From: Candidatus Magasanikiibacteriota bacterium | GTDB taxonomy: Bacteria > Patescibacteriota > Patescibacteriia > Magasanikbacterales > UBA922 | Length of the DNA stretch: 15,656 nucleotides | Reading direction: 5' to 3' | Assembly (NCBI GenBank): GCA_023246565.1 | Contig: JAHFIE010000025.1 | Span: 1 to 15,656, forward strand | In this document: positions 1 through 6,524 of the stretch, in pieces | Numbering within the stretch: position 1 is the first letter of the stretch | How the letters are laid out: every line of letters starts with the position of its first letter | Notes under the pieces: model-generated | The model's input: only the letters and a program-made list of their open reading frames with translations | Database searches by the model: none | Told to the model about the DNA's origin: nothing | Position numbers and translations under genes: made by a program

Positions 1-1
1 A

Positions 2-1552
2 AGTAGTAATTATTTATTTATTCGTGAACGGGTACTCCATAATCGGGCACGAATTCCTGAGCCACTTTCAAAGGCAAGTAATCAACAGCTTCATCCACGA
101 AGTACGACAATCATTCATGATGAAATTGCACCGATTGGTTTCCCTGGTCTCATCATGCTGTATAGTGGATTGGTAAAACTAGTTTTACCTTTTTTCGGCC
201 AGATGTATTTTAATGTAATTGCGGTTTTGTTGACGCCACTTCTTGCTGCTCTTACTCCATTGATTTTTTTTGCCTGGCTCAAAGAATTTTGGGGGAGGAG
301 ACTGGCATTTTTGAGCGCCCTGCTTCTCTACATCCTTCCTCCTTGGTGGTATTATGCGAGTCGATCCTTTCAACACGCCACGGTGTTTGTTTTTTTTCTT
401 TTGGTAGGTCTGTATGCTCTCATGAAATGGGCAAAGAGTCAGACCGAAACACAGAAAGTAATCTGGATTTTTTTTGCTGGTCTTGGGCTGGCTACGAGTT
501 TGTATATCCGTCCCGTGGAAGCACTATGGGTTAGTGGTTTATGCTTGGCTCAGATTCTCTTGTATCGACGCGAGATTAGAAGAACCCATCTTGTTGCATT
601 ATTGTTAAGTATTTCCATGATTGCTGGATTATTTTTTATTACCCAAAAATTATTTTATGATCATCCTTTGGGAAGTGGTTATGCAAAACCAGCTATTGAT
701 GGATCAGCCGGTTTAATTACTGAACATCCTCAAGGTATTTCTTTTTTCAAAGTATTGATTGTTCCTTTTGGGTTCCATCCAACAGCAATGCTAAAGACAG
801 CCTATGAGTATGGCATACATTTGTTTGCTCCTTGGTTTTTATTAGCAGTCATTGGTTTGATTTTGGTACTGTGTTCAAATAGATTCAAGAAGGATTCTGT
901 TTTTCGTTTGTCTGAAGAAATAATCATACCTACTGCTCGAGATTATGCATGGTTATTTATTGCTGTTTGCAGTTATCTGGTGATGTATTATGGTTCATGG
1001 TTGTTTTTTGATAATGTGGCCGGTGTTTATTCTATTGGGAGCTCGCAAGTTCGGTATTTTTTGCCCCTCTATGTATTTTCTTTGCCTTTTCTGGCCGCAG
1101 TTATCCTTACGTTTTTTCAACGTCATTGGAGTAGTGCGTTTGTAGCAGTCATCATAATCATTGTTTTGGCACTATTCAGTTTTCGATCAGTTTTCTTACG
1201 GTTTGAAGGTCTTGTAGATATTAAGGCTACCGTGGCTGATTATTACTTGTGGCAAAAGAGGATATATCGTCTAACTCCGGCTGAAGCCATTGTGGTTACA
1301 CGATATGCTGACAAGTATCTTTATCCCGGACGAAAAGTAATTACTGATTGGTCAGATGAGAGTTTAGACAGTGCCAGGAAATTATCTCAATTAGGTTTCC
1401 CTTTGTATTGGTATGATCTCGTTCTATCTTCACAAGAGTCTTTTGATCTTAAGGAAAAGCTTCGTGCGCATAAGCTTGTACTCTCTGAGCCGGTCACTGT
1501 TTGGAGTGACCTAGAACTTCGTCATATACGTCCGCTTATTGAAAAACCTTGA
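2..1552 (+). CDS. Polytopic membrane glycosyltransferase, GT-C/GT39-like (5' end outside window)
   Basis: The reading frame is open from base 2 with no stop, so the gene begins upstream and the ATG at 155 is internal. The 51 residues before that ATG read naturally as family sequence, ending in an 'EIAPIGFPGLIMLYSG' stretch typical of the region after the first loop of GT-C enzymes. The visible 516 residues contain about ten hydrophobic segments with short charged loops, then a soluble C-terminal tail of roughly 120 residues. Such proteins sit in the cytoplasmic membrane and transfer sugars from polyprenyl-linked donors to lipid or protein acceptors. The catalytic acidic residues of the first loop are expected upstream and are not visible. 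It ends 23 bases before the HIT gene. GT-C fold membership is fairly secure; donor and acceptor are unknown. Confidence 0.75.
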   Translation, partial: SSNYLFIRERVLHNRARIPEPLSKASNQQLHPRSTTIIHDEIAPIGFPGLIMLYSGLVKLVLPFFGQMYFNVIAVLLTPLLAALTPLIFFAWLKEFWGRRLAFLSALLLYILPPWWYYASRSFQHATVFVFFLLVGLYALMKWAKSQTETQKVIWIFFAGLGLATSLYIRPVEALWVSGLCLAQILLYRREIRRTHLVALLLSISMIAGLFFITQKLFYDHPLGSGYAKPAIDGSAGLITEHPQGISFFKVLIVPFGFHPTAMLKTAYEYGIHLFAPWFLLAVIGLILVLCSNRFKKDSVFRLSEEIIIPTARDYAWLFIAVCSYLVMYYGSWLFFDNVAGVYSIGSSQVRYFLPLYVFSLPFLAAVILTFFQRHWSSAFVAVIIIIVLALFSFRSVFLRFEGLVDIKATVADYYLWQKRIYRLTPAEAIVVTRYADKYLYPGRKVITDWSDESLDSARKLSQLGFPLYWYDLVLSSQESFDLKEKLRAHKLVLSEPVTVWSDLELRHIRPLIEKP

Positions 1553-1575
1553 AAGGGATGGTATTGTTGGAATGT

Positions 1576-1977
1576 ATGGACTGTATTTTTTGTAAAATAC
1601 TATCAAAACAGATTCCGAATTATACCGTGTATGAAGACGATCATACACTGGCCTTTTTGGATATTTTTCCTTGCGTAAAAGGTCATACCGTTGTTATACC
1701 CAAGGTTCATGCTGAAACTCTTTTTGATGTGTCAGATAGTGATTTAAGTGCGTTGACTGTTGGGGTTAAGCGAAGCATGGAAAAAATACAAACGGTTCTT
1801 CAACCCAATGGTTTTACGGTTGGTTGGAATCATGGTTCAGCCGGTGGCCAAGCTGTGCCGCATATCCATGTTCATATTTTTCCTCGATGGGATAAAGATG
1901 GCGGCGGTAGTATGCATTCAATTATCAAAAAGACCGGTGAGATTGATGTTGCAGCATTGGCAAAACAATTCATTTAG
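1576..1977 (+). CDS. HIT-family (histidine triad, Hint-like) nucleotide hydrolase
   Basis: A 133-residue protein of normal Hint length. It starts MDCIFCKI, the classical N-terminus of the family, which is why I choose the ATG at 1576 over the TTG at 1549 or the ATG at 1558. The zinc-site cysteines are C3 and C6 with H45, and the signature triad H96-x-H98-x-H100 is intact in 'PHIHVHIF'. HIT enzymes hydrolyse nucleoside phosphoramidates or dinucleoside polyphosphates; here the natural substrate cannot be told. It is cytosolic. The gene follows the membrane glycosyltransferase by 23 bases and precedes a NUDIX hydrolase by 5 bases, so it is probably co-transcribed with both. No strong ribosome binding site is visible, only a TTGGA at 1567-1571. 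Confidence 0.9.
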   Translation: MDCIFCKILSKQIPNYTVYEDDHTLAFLDIFPCVKGHTVVIPKVHAETLFDVSDSDLSALTVGVKRSMEKIQTVLQPNGFTVGWNHGSAGGQAVPHIHVHIFPRWDKDGGGSMHSIIKKTGEIDVAALAKQFI

Positions 1978-1982
1978 ACACT

Positions 1983-2516
1983 ATGCTTAATCGTTTAAAA
2001 AAAATATCTGAAGAAGTTCTTCATGAAAATCCTTGGTGGAAATACAAACATGATATTTATGAAAAACCAGATGGTAATCAAGGGGATTATTATTATGGAG
2101 AGACACCGGGCATGGTAATGCTCGTGCCGGTTTTGGCTGATGGACGCATTATTTTGGTCCAGCAATACCGCTATTTAGTTTCACGAACCGGCATTGAATT
2201 TCCTGGTGGCGGTATTCAACCAGGGACTGAATTGTCTCGCGCTGCGGCCGATGAATTATTTGAAGAAACTGGTTGTGTTGCCTCAGATTTAATTATGGCA
2301 GGAACGTTTGAACAAGGAATTGGTATGGTGAAAGATCGTGCGCATGTCTTTGTTGCTCAAGTTACTACGATTGGTGAGTCCCATCCTGATCCTACCGAAG
2401 CCTTTGAATTATTGTATCGTCACCCTGATGAAATAGAAGATATGATTCGTCGTAATGATATTTGGGACGCTGGCACCATGGCGGCCTGGAGTCTTGTTCG
2501 GCATCATTTTATATAA
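1983..2516 (+). CDS. NUDIX hydrolase, ADP-ribose pyrophosphatase-like
   Basis: A 177-residue protein with a NUDIX box around residues 76-98. The metal-binding core 'ELFEETG' is intact with glutamates at 91, 94 and 95. Two usual positions differ: the Glu after the PG turn is Thr82 and the usual Arg before the core is Asp90. The layout, with an N-terminal beta-rich segment, 'VPVLADGRIILVQQYR' before the box and 'EFPGGG' leading into it, matches ADP-ribose or nucleotide-sugar pyrophosphatases more than MutT. A nucleotide-sugar substrate would suit the neighbouring dTDP-sugar genes, but that is inference. The ATG at 1983 is the first plausible start, 5 bases after the HIT stop, with no clear Shine-Dalgarno sequence. 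Confidence 0.85.
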   Translation: MLNRLKKISEEVLHENPWWKYKHDIYEKPDGNQGDYYYGETPGMVMLVPVLADGRIILVQQYRYLVSRTGIEFPGGGIQPGTELSRAAADELFEETGCVASDLIMAGTFEQGIGMVKDRAHVFVAQVTTIGESHPDPTEAFELLYRHPDEIEDMIRRNDIWDAGTMAAWSLVRHHFI

Positions 2517-2528
2517 TCGATTTCCCGT

Positions 2529-2921
2529 ATGCCTGGTAAGACTCCGAAATCACGGTTTATTGAAATTTTTGATTTTCAACACGATAAAAGTAAACCTGGT
2601 CGTACTTTGTCAACAGCACGCATTGGTGGTATTTATATGTCAGAACTCATTGTTGATCCAGGATTAACAACAGGAAATTATTATCATAAAAAAACAAAAG
2701 TAATGTTCTTTGTTACCCAAGGGGAGTTGCAATGTACCTTTGTTCATGTTAAAAATGGTTTGCGTAAAGTAATGACCCTTAAGCCGAGTACAAAAGTTAT
2801 TCACGTTCCTCCGTATGTATCATTCGCAACCAAGAACGTGACGGATACAAAAGCTATTTTAGTGTATTTTAGTAATTTTCCGCTTCGTTCAAAAGATAGT
2901 TATCGTTTTGACGTTGCGTAA
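2529..2921 (+). CDS. Small cupin, sugar-epimerase-like, in dTDP-sugar cluster
   Basis: A 130-residue single-domain cupin. Residues about 46-75 ('GLTTGNYYHKKTKVMFFVTQGE') resemble the first cupin motif of sugar epimerase-like proteins, such as the C-terminal domain of FnlB-type enzymes. Residues 93-120 form the second motif ending in 'YFSNFPLRSKDSYRF'. The first-motif His53 is present, but the second-motif position usually held by His reads 'VPPYVSFATKN', so a complete metal site is doubtful. It lies 15 bases before rmlB, and no conventional RmlC (about 180 residues) is in the window, so it may be the epimerase acting on the RmlB product. It could instead be a binding or ketoisomerase-like cupin. 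Family is reasonably sure; reaction is not. Confidence 0.65.
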   Translation: MPGKTPKSRFIEIFDFQHDKSKPGRTLSTARIGGIYMSELIVDPGLTTGNYYHKKTKVMFFVTQGELQCTFVHVKNGLRKVMTLKPSTKVIHVPPYVSFATKNVTDTKAILVYFSNFPLRSKDSYRFDVA

Positions 2922-2936
2922 TATCAGTGAAAGGAT

Positions 2937-3992
2937 ATGCGTTTATTAGTCTGTGGTGGCGCAGGGTTTATTGGAAGTAATTTTATCCATTATGTCCTGG
3001 AAAAGTATTCCGATTGTCGGATTGTTAATTATGACAAATTAACTTATGCCGGAAATTTAGATAATCATACTGCTATCGCGTCTGACCCACGGTATTCATT
3101 TGTTTTGGGAGATATTACGGATTTGGATCATCTTCGTGAAGTCATCAACCGTGAAGGCATCACGCATGTTATTAATTTTGCTGCTGAAACACATGTTGAT
3201 CGATCGATTCATGGTGGAGCACGAGAATTTGTTTTAACCAATACGCTTGGTGTACAAATGATTTTGGACGCGGTACGCTCCTGCGCTATTGAAAAATTTA
3301 TTAATGTTTCAACTGATGAAGTCTATGGTTCTTTGCAGTTGGACGAAGACCGATTATTTACCGAGAGCACTCCTATTTGGCCAAATATGCCCTACGCAGC
3401 TGCCAAGGCAGGAGGAGATCTTATGTGTAATGCCTACTTTGTTACCCATAAAGTACCGGTCGTGGTGACCCATTGTTCAAATAATTATGGACCCTATCAA
3501 TTTCCAGAAAAAGTTATTCCTTTTTTTATTTTTAAATTATTGCGTGGCGAACGAGTACCGGTCTATGGAGATGGTTTGAATGTTCGCGATTGGATACATG
3601 TCCGTGATCATGCTGCCGCCCTAGCTCTCTTATTGTTTGAAGGTGTGCCTGGAGAAGTCTATAATATTGGCGCAGATAATGAGCGCAGTAATTTGGAAAT
3701 TACCAAAATGATTTTGGAAACCATGGGCTATGGCGAGGACCGCATTGAATATGTTACTGATCGTCCTGGTCATGATCGACGGTATGGGATTGACGCAACG
3801 AAAATTCGATCACTTGGTTGGCAACCAGAATATACCCGAGAGGAGTTTAAGCGAGGACTTACTGAAACGATTGCTTGGTACAAACATAATACTGATTGGG
3901 TGGAAAATCTTTGGGCAAAAAAACAATCAGAAATGAACTCCTTTCAGAAAACATTGGAAAAATCTCAGGTACAAATGAAAAGCGCAACATAA
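2937..3992 (+). CDS. rmlB: dTDP-glucose 4,6-dehydratase
   Basis: A 351-residue extended short-chain dehydrogenase. The NAD-binding glycine motif GGAGFIG spans residues 7-13, with 'NYDKLTYAGNLDN' after it, a sequence diagnostic for RmlB. The catalytic triplet Thr126-Asp127-Glu128 (in 'STDEVYG') and the Tyr153/Lys157 pair (in 'YAAAK') are all present, and 'NNYGPYQFPEKVIPFFI' and 'RDWIHVRDH' complete the substrate pocket. It converts dTDP-glucose to dTDP-4-keto-6-deoxyglucose in the cytosol. The last 20 or so residues form a charged helical extension beyond the usual end. The start follows an AAGGA only one base upstream, so the site is poorly spaced. The ketoisomerase gene begins 2 bases after its stop. 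Confidence 0.95.
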   Translation: MRLLVCGGAGFIGSNFIHYVLEKYSDCRIVNYDKLTYAGNLDNHTAIASDPRYSFVLGDITDLDHLREVINREGITHVINFAAETHVDRSIHGGAREFVLTNTLGVQMILDAVRSCAIEKFINVSTDEVYGSLQLDEDRLFTESTPIWPNMPYAAAKAGGDLMCNAYFVTHKVPVVVTHCSNNYGPYQFPEKVIPFFIFKLLRGERVPVYGDGLNVRDWIHVRDHAAALALLLFEGVPGEVYNIGADNERSNLEITKMILETMGYGEDRIEYVTDRPGHDRRYGIDATKIRSLGWQPEYTREEFKRGLTETIAWYKHNTDWVENLWAKKQSEMNSFQKTLEKSQVQMKSAT

Positions 3993-3993
3993 T

Positions 3994-4419
3994 ATGAAAC
4001 AATTTCAAAAAATTCAATTAAGAACGTTTGTGAATCGTGGTTTCAATCTAACACCAGTGGAATTGCGTGACCTGGTTCCTTTTAACGTTAAGCGAGTATA
4101 TTATTTTGATGATCTTAAACCAGGCGCGCAGACTGGTGAACATTGTCACTACCAAGAAGAAGAATTTTTTATTGTCGCGAAAGGTACGGTTACTGCGATT
4201 ATTGATAAAGGAAAGGGGAAAGAGGATATTGTTTTGTCCGGTCCGTCTCATGCACTCTATGTTCCCAATTATGTTTGGCATGGATTTAAGGAAGCCAGTG
4301 CAGATTGTTTAGTGATTGCACTCTCTTCAACACAGTATAACCCTGATCGGAGTGATTATCTCGAAGATTACGAAGCATATGTAAAGATTCGGGATCAATT
4401 TTTGTTTCCGGTTATTTGA
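3994..4419 (+). CDS. dTDP-4-keto-6-deoxyglucose 3,4-ketoisomerase family (FdtA/QdtA/WxcM-like cupin)
   Basis: A 141-residue cupin matching the FdtA/QdtA family along its whole length: 'NLTPVELRDLVPFNVKRVYYFDD' at the N-terminus, the cupin core with H50 and H52 ('GEHCHYQEEE'), 'LYVPNYVWHGF' near 88-98 and 'DYLEDYEAY' near the end. The two histidines sit where FdtA carries its catalytic His pair (about 49 and 51). FdtA and QdtA move the keto group of dTDP-4-keto-6-deoxyglucose from C4 to C3, normally ahead of an aminotransferase making Fuc3N or Qui3N. No aminotransferase is in the window. The gene is wedged between rmlB and rmlD, and its TGA lies 17 bases before the rmlD start, implying one transcript. 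Confidence 0.85.
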   Translation: MKQFQKIQLRTFVNRGFNLTPVELRDLVPFNVKRVYYFDDLKPGAQTGEHCHYQEEEFFIVAKGTVTAIIDKGKGKEDIVLSGPSHALYVPNYVWHGFKEASADCLVIALSSTQYNPDRSDYLEDYEAYVKIRDQFLFPVI

Positions 4420-4436
4420 TCAACTGTTTTGACTCT

Positions 4437-5303
4437 ATGAAACTACTTATCCTCGGTGCACAAGGTATGCTTGGTCAAGCACTCTTTTCTCAATTCAATG
4501 CAGTTGGCGGAAATCAGGTTATTGGATATGACAAAGACGACCTCGATGTTACTGACAGAGAACGAGTATCACTTGTTTTTGATAGCATACAACCCACCCA
4601 TGTTTTGAACGCTGTGGCGATCAATGCTGTTGATGCTATAGAAACATCTTCTGAGTTATATCAAGTAGCAGAAACTATAAATGGTGTAATTCCCGGTGAC
4701 TTAGCAAAACTTTGTCGTCAAAAAGGAATTACGTTTATTCATTATTCTTCAGATTATGTATTTTCGGGGAATAATGGGCGTGGTTATCATGAGTGTGATC
4801 GTATTGAACCAGTAAATACGTATGGTACAACAAAAGCACACGGTGAGACGTTGGTTCAAGAACATGGTGATCAATATTATATCATCCGTTTATCAAAATT
4901 ATTTGGTAAACCCGCTACCAGTGCTGGGGCAAAAAAAAGTTTTGTTGATACTATGCTTTCACTTGTATTGGAAGGTGGAAAAACATCGCTTGATATTGTT
5001 GATGAAGAAAAAAGTTCTCCTACCTACGCGCCTGATTTAGCAGATTTTACCCATCGTTTGTTGATTGGAGATTATCCTTTCGGCATATATCACGGAGCAA
5101 ATCATGGAGTATGTACGTGGTATGACTGGGCAAAAGAAATTTTTGCGTACAAAGGAATATCAGTCCAGGTTAATCCAGTGCCTGGTTCAAAGTATCCTCG
5201 TCCAGCCAAACGTCCTCAATTTTCAGAATTGATTAATACCAAATTGCCAGCACAACGATCTTGGCAAGAAGGTCTTGGAGAGTATTTGAAAATATGTGGA
5301 TAG
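4437..5303 (+). CDS. rmlD: dTDP-4-dehydrorhamnose reductase
   Basis: A 288-residue NAD(P)-dependent sugar reductase of normal RmlD length. I start it at the ATG at 4437 because MKLLILGAQGMLG is the canonical N-terminus; the TTG at 4416 would add seven unsupported residues and overlap the previous gene. The nucleotide-binding motif GAQGMLG is at residues 7-13, 'SSDYVFSG' at 104-111, and the catalytic Tyr129/Lys133 in 'YGTTK'. RmlD reduces the 4-keto group of dTDP-4-keto-L-rhamnose to give dTDP-L-rhamnose. It is the last gene of the first gene run and is followed by a 178-base intergenic region. With a ketoisomerase upstream and no RmlC, the actual substrate could be another dTDP-keto-sugar. 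Confidence 0.9.
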   Translation: MKLLILGAQGMLGQALFSQFNAVGGNQVIGYDKDDLDVTDRERVSLVFDSIQPTHVLNAVAINAVDAIETSSELYQVAETINGVIPGDLAKLCRQKGITFIHYSSDYVFSGNNGRGYHECDRIEPVNTYGTTKAHGETLVQEHGDQYYIIRLSKLFGKPATSAGAKKSFVDTMLSLVLEGGKTSLDIVDEEKSSPTYAPDLADFTHRLLIGDYPFGIYHGANHGVCTWYDWAKEIFAYKGISVQVNPVPGSKYPRPAKRPQFSELINTKLPAQRSWQEGLGEYLKICG

Positions 5304-5319
5304 ATTTAGAATATATTTA

Positions 5320-5349
5320 TTGACATGATGCAGTAAGGTTTTGTACTAT
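5320..5349 (+). promoter_or_regulatory. Sigma70-type promoter
   Basis: A perfect TTGACA at 5320-5325 and TACTAT at 5344-5349 are separated by 18 bases, 17 bases after the rmlD stop. Transcription would start near 5357, giving a leader of about 125 bases before the gene at 5482. It probably drives the coiled-coil protein and the NUDIX gene after it. Seen in sequence only; no transcript data. Confidence 0.6.
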
Positions 5350-5389
5350 AAAAATAGGTTTCTTTTTTTAAAAAATATTATTCTTAATA

Positions 5390-5398
5390 GAAAGGAGG
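5390..5398 (+). promoter_or_regulatory. Orphan consensus Shine-Dalgarno-like sequence in leader
   Basis: GAAAGGAGG is a near-perfect anti-16S complement, yet no ATG, GTG or TTG lies within the next 20 bases, and the next gene starts 83 bases further on. Most genes in this window have no such site, so it stands out. It may be a ribosome standby or RNA-processing element, or belong to a very short peptide with a non-standard start. Function unknown. Confidence 0.35.
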
Positions 5399-5450
5399 AA
5401 AAAAATCGTACCTAAAGCGGTCTTATATTTTTAAAATTTTTCAAAAATGG

Positions 5451-5456
5451 TACACT
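5451..5456 (+). promoter_or_regulatory. Possible second -10 element before the repeat protein
   Basis: TACACT preceded by TGG forms an extended -10 pattern (TGnTACACT), 25 bases before the ATG at 5482. There is no convincing -35 box in the AT-rich run upstream. It is an alternative or additional start site to the promoter at 5320-5349; weak evidence. Confidence 0.25.
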
Positions 5457-5481
5457 TTTAACTTAATAAGATAGTGAAAAT

Positions 5482-5925
5482 ATGGAAAATAAGGAGATAA
5501 CTATTCAAGATGTCATGAATTATTTGATTGAATTTAAGGATTTCTTTAGTGATAATTTCATTACAAAAGAAGATTTACGTATTGCATTAAAAGATTTCAT
5601 TACAAAAGAGGATTTACGTATTGCATTAAAAGATTTCATTACAAAAGAGGATTTACGTATTGCATTAAAAGATTTTGTCACGAAAGATGATTTAAAGGTC
5701 GGTTTAGAGAATTATGCGACTAGAGATGCGCTTGAAGATTTACGTAGTGAAATGCATAGTGGCTTTTATCGATTGGAAAATAAAATTGATGACGTCGAGG
5801 TTCGTTTAATAAAACGAATCGATGATTTGGAACAAACTACTTTTGATGATGTTAACGCTCTGGTAAAAGTCACTCAAAAACATGAACAAAGGATTACGGC
5901 TTTGGAATCAACCATGTCTGCTTAG
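5482..5925 (+). CDS. Small helical/coiled-coil protein with 13-residue tandem repeats
   Basis: A 147-residue acidic protein with no membrane segment or signal peptide. Residues 1-25 are a short helical lead. Residues 26-64 are three copies of a 13-residue unit beginning 'FITKEDLRIALKD', and residues 65-77 are a diverged fourth copy ('FVTKDDLKVGLEN'). A faint fifth follows, and the C-terminal half ('FYRLENKIDDVEVRLIKRIDDLEQ') is a typical parallel coiled coil. I do not recognise a named family; similar short repeat/coiled-coil proteins are common hypotheticals and are thought to oligomerise. It has its own promoter upstream and is 20 bases before the NUDIX gene, so the two may be co-transcribed. 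The coding call is secure from codon-phased repeats and length; the function is unknown. Confidence 0.75.
   Translation: MENKEITIQDVMNYLIEFKDFFSDNFITKEDLRIALKDFITKEDLRIALKDFITKEDLRIALKDFVTKDDLKVGLENYATRDALEDLRSEMHSGFYRLENKIDDVEVRLIKRIDDLEQTTFDDVNALVKVTQKHEQRITALESTMSA
5557..5712 (+). repeat. 39-bp tandem repeat inside the coiled-coil gene
   Basis: Copies lie at 5557-5595, 5596-5634 and 5635-5673. The second and third are identical and the first differs by one base (GAA for GAG). A diverged copy at 5674-5712 has the same protein pattern with many base changes. The unit is a multiple of three, so copy-number change keeps the frame. This points to recent expansion by slippage or unequal recombination. 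Confidence 0.95.
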
Positions 5926-5945
5926 TCACTGTAGAATATACATTT

Positions 5946-6434
5946 ATGGCAGAGCCAATCCTTATTAAAGCAGTCCTTGTTTACCTTGTTCACGAAGGAA
6001 AAGTTTTGACCATTTTGGGAAAGAAACCTTATGCACCTCATTTTGGTAAATTAAATGGCCTTGGAGGAAAATTTGAACCCGAAGATCATGAAGATCCTAT
6101 TGCATGTGCTCGTCGAGAGGTCTATGAAGAAAGCGGTATTACCTTGAATGAACTTGAATTGGTTGGTGAAATTCATTTTACCGGTAACATTCCTGACAAG
6201 GATTTTTATGTCTATATTTTTTTGGCTCACGGATATACTGGTACACCAAGATGTAACCCAAATGAAGGCGAACTCGTTTGGGTGGCGGTAGATGATTTGC
6301 CTATAGAGCGTTTTCAAATTGGAGATCGTTATTTTATGCCTTGGGTTTTTAACAGGCAATACTTCAAAGCCAAATTTCGCTATGAAGCCAGCAAGTATAT
6401 TGATCATGACGTGAATTTCCTTGTTTCTTTGTAG
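5946..6434 (+). CDS. NUDIX hydrolase, MutT/MTH1-like
   Basis: A 162-residue protein with a clear NUDIX box: 'NGLGGKFEPEDHEDP' leads into 'CARREVYEESGI', where R57, E58, E61 and E62 match the REUXEEXGU core exactly. The loop before the core carries extra residues ('EDHED') compared with MTH1. The opening 'GKVLTILGKKPYAPHFGKLNGLGGK' is the layout of MTH1-type 8-oxo-dGTP or modified-nucleotide pyrophosphohydrolases, which cleanse the nucleotide pool in the cytosol. The conserved C-terminal 'DDLPIERFQIGDRYFMPWVF' also fits MTH1 relatives ('MPWWF'-like). Start at 5946 is the first ATG, 20 bases after the coiled-coil gene. A weak terminator follows the stop. Exact substrate unproven. Confidence 0.85.
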   Translation: MAEPILIKAVLVYLVHEGKVLTILGKKPYAPHFGKLNGLGGKFEPEDHEDPIACARREVYEESGITLNELELVGEIHFTGNIPDKDFYVYIFLAHGYTGTPRCNPNEGELVWVAVDDLPIERFQIGDRYFMPWVFNRQYFKAKFRYEASKYIDHDVNFLVSL

Positions 6435-6467
6435 AAGATTAGAAAAATTTAACTTCAAAAACCACAC

Positions 6468-6498
6468 AAAAGTCGATTATTTAGAGTAGACTTTTTTT
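6468..6498 (+). terminator. Weak intrinsic terminator after the NUDIX gene
   Basis: AAAAGTC at 6468-6474 pairs with GACTTTT at 6489-6495 around a 14-base loop, and the right arm runs on into a T-tract (seven Ts at 6492-6498). The stem is short and AT-rich, so termination may be inefficient. It would separate the repeat/NUDIX unit from the glycosyltransferase run starting at 6525. Confidence 0.4.
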
Positions 6499-6524
6499 GT
6501 GATTAGCGCTACAGTACAGCCATT

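Noticed and set aside
5557..5712. Regular direct repeats that might be a CRISPR array
   Set aside because: The 39-base units are head-to-tail with no spacers and lie in frame inside a coding region.
5982..6434. Mobile element or phage link for the repeat protein plus NUDIX pair
   Set aside because: No transposase, integrase, terminal repeats or composition shift is visible around them.
6051..6467. 138-codon open frame on the minus strand
   Set aside because: It is the shadow of the MutT-like gene, whose NUDIX motif is clear on the plus strand; the antisense translation shows no family features.
6487..6515. Possible promoter (TAGACT ... TACAGT, 17-base gap) before the first GT2 gene
   Set aside because: Both boxes are poor and overlap the terminator stem; not enough to list as a feature.
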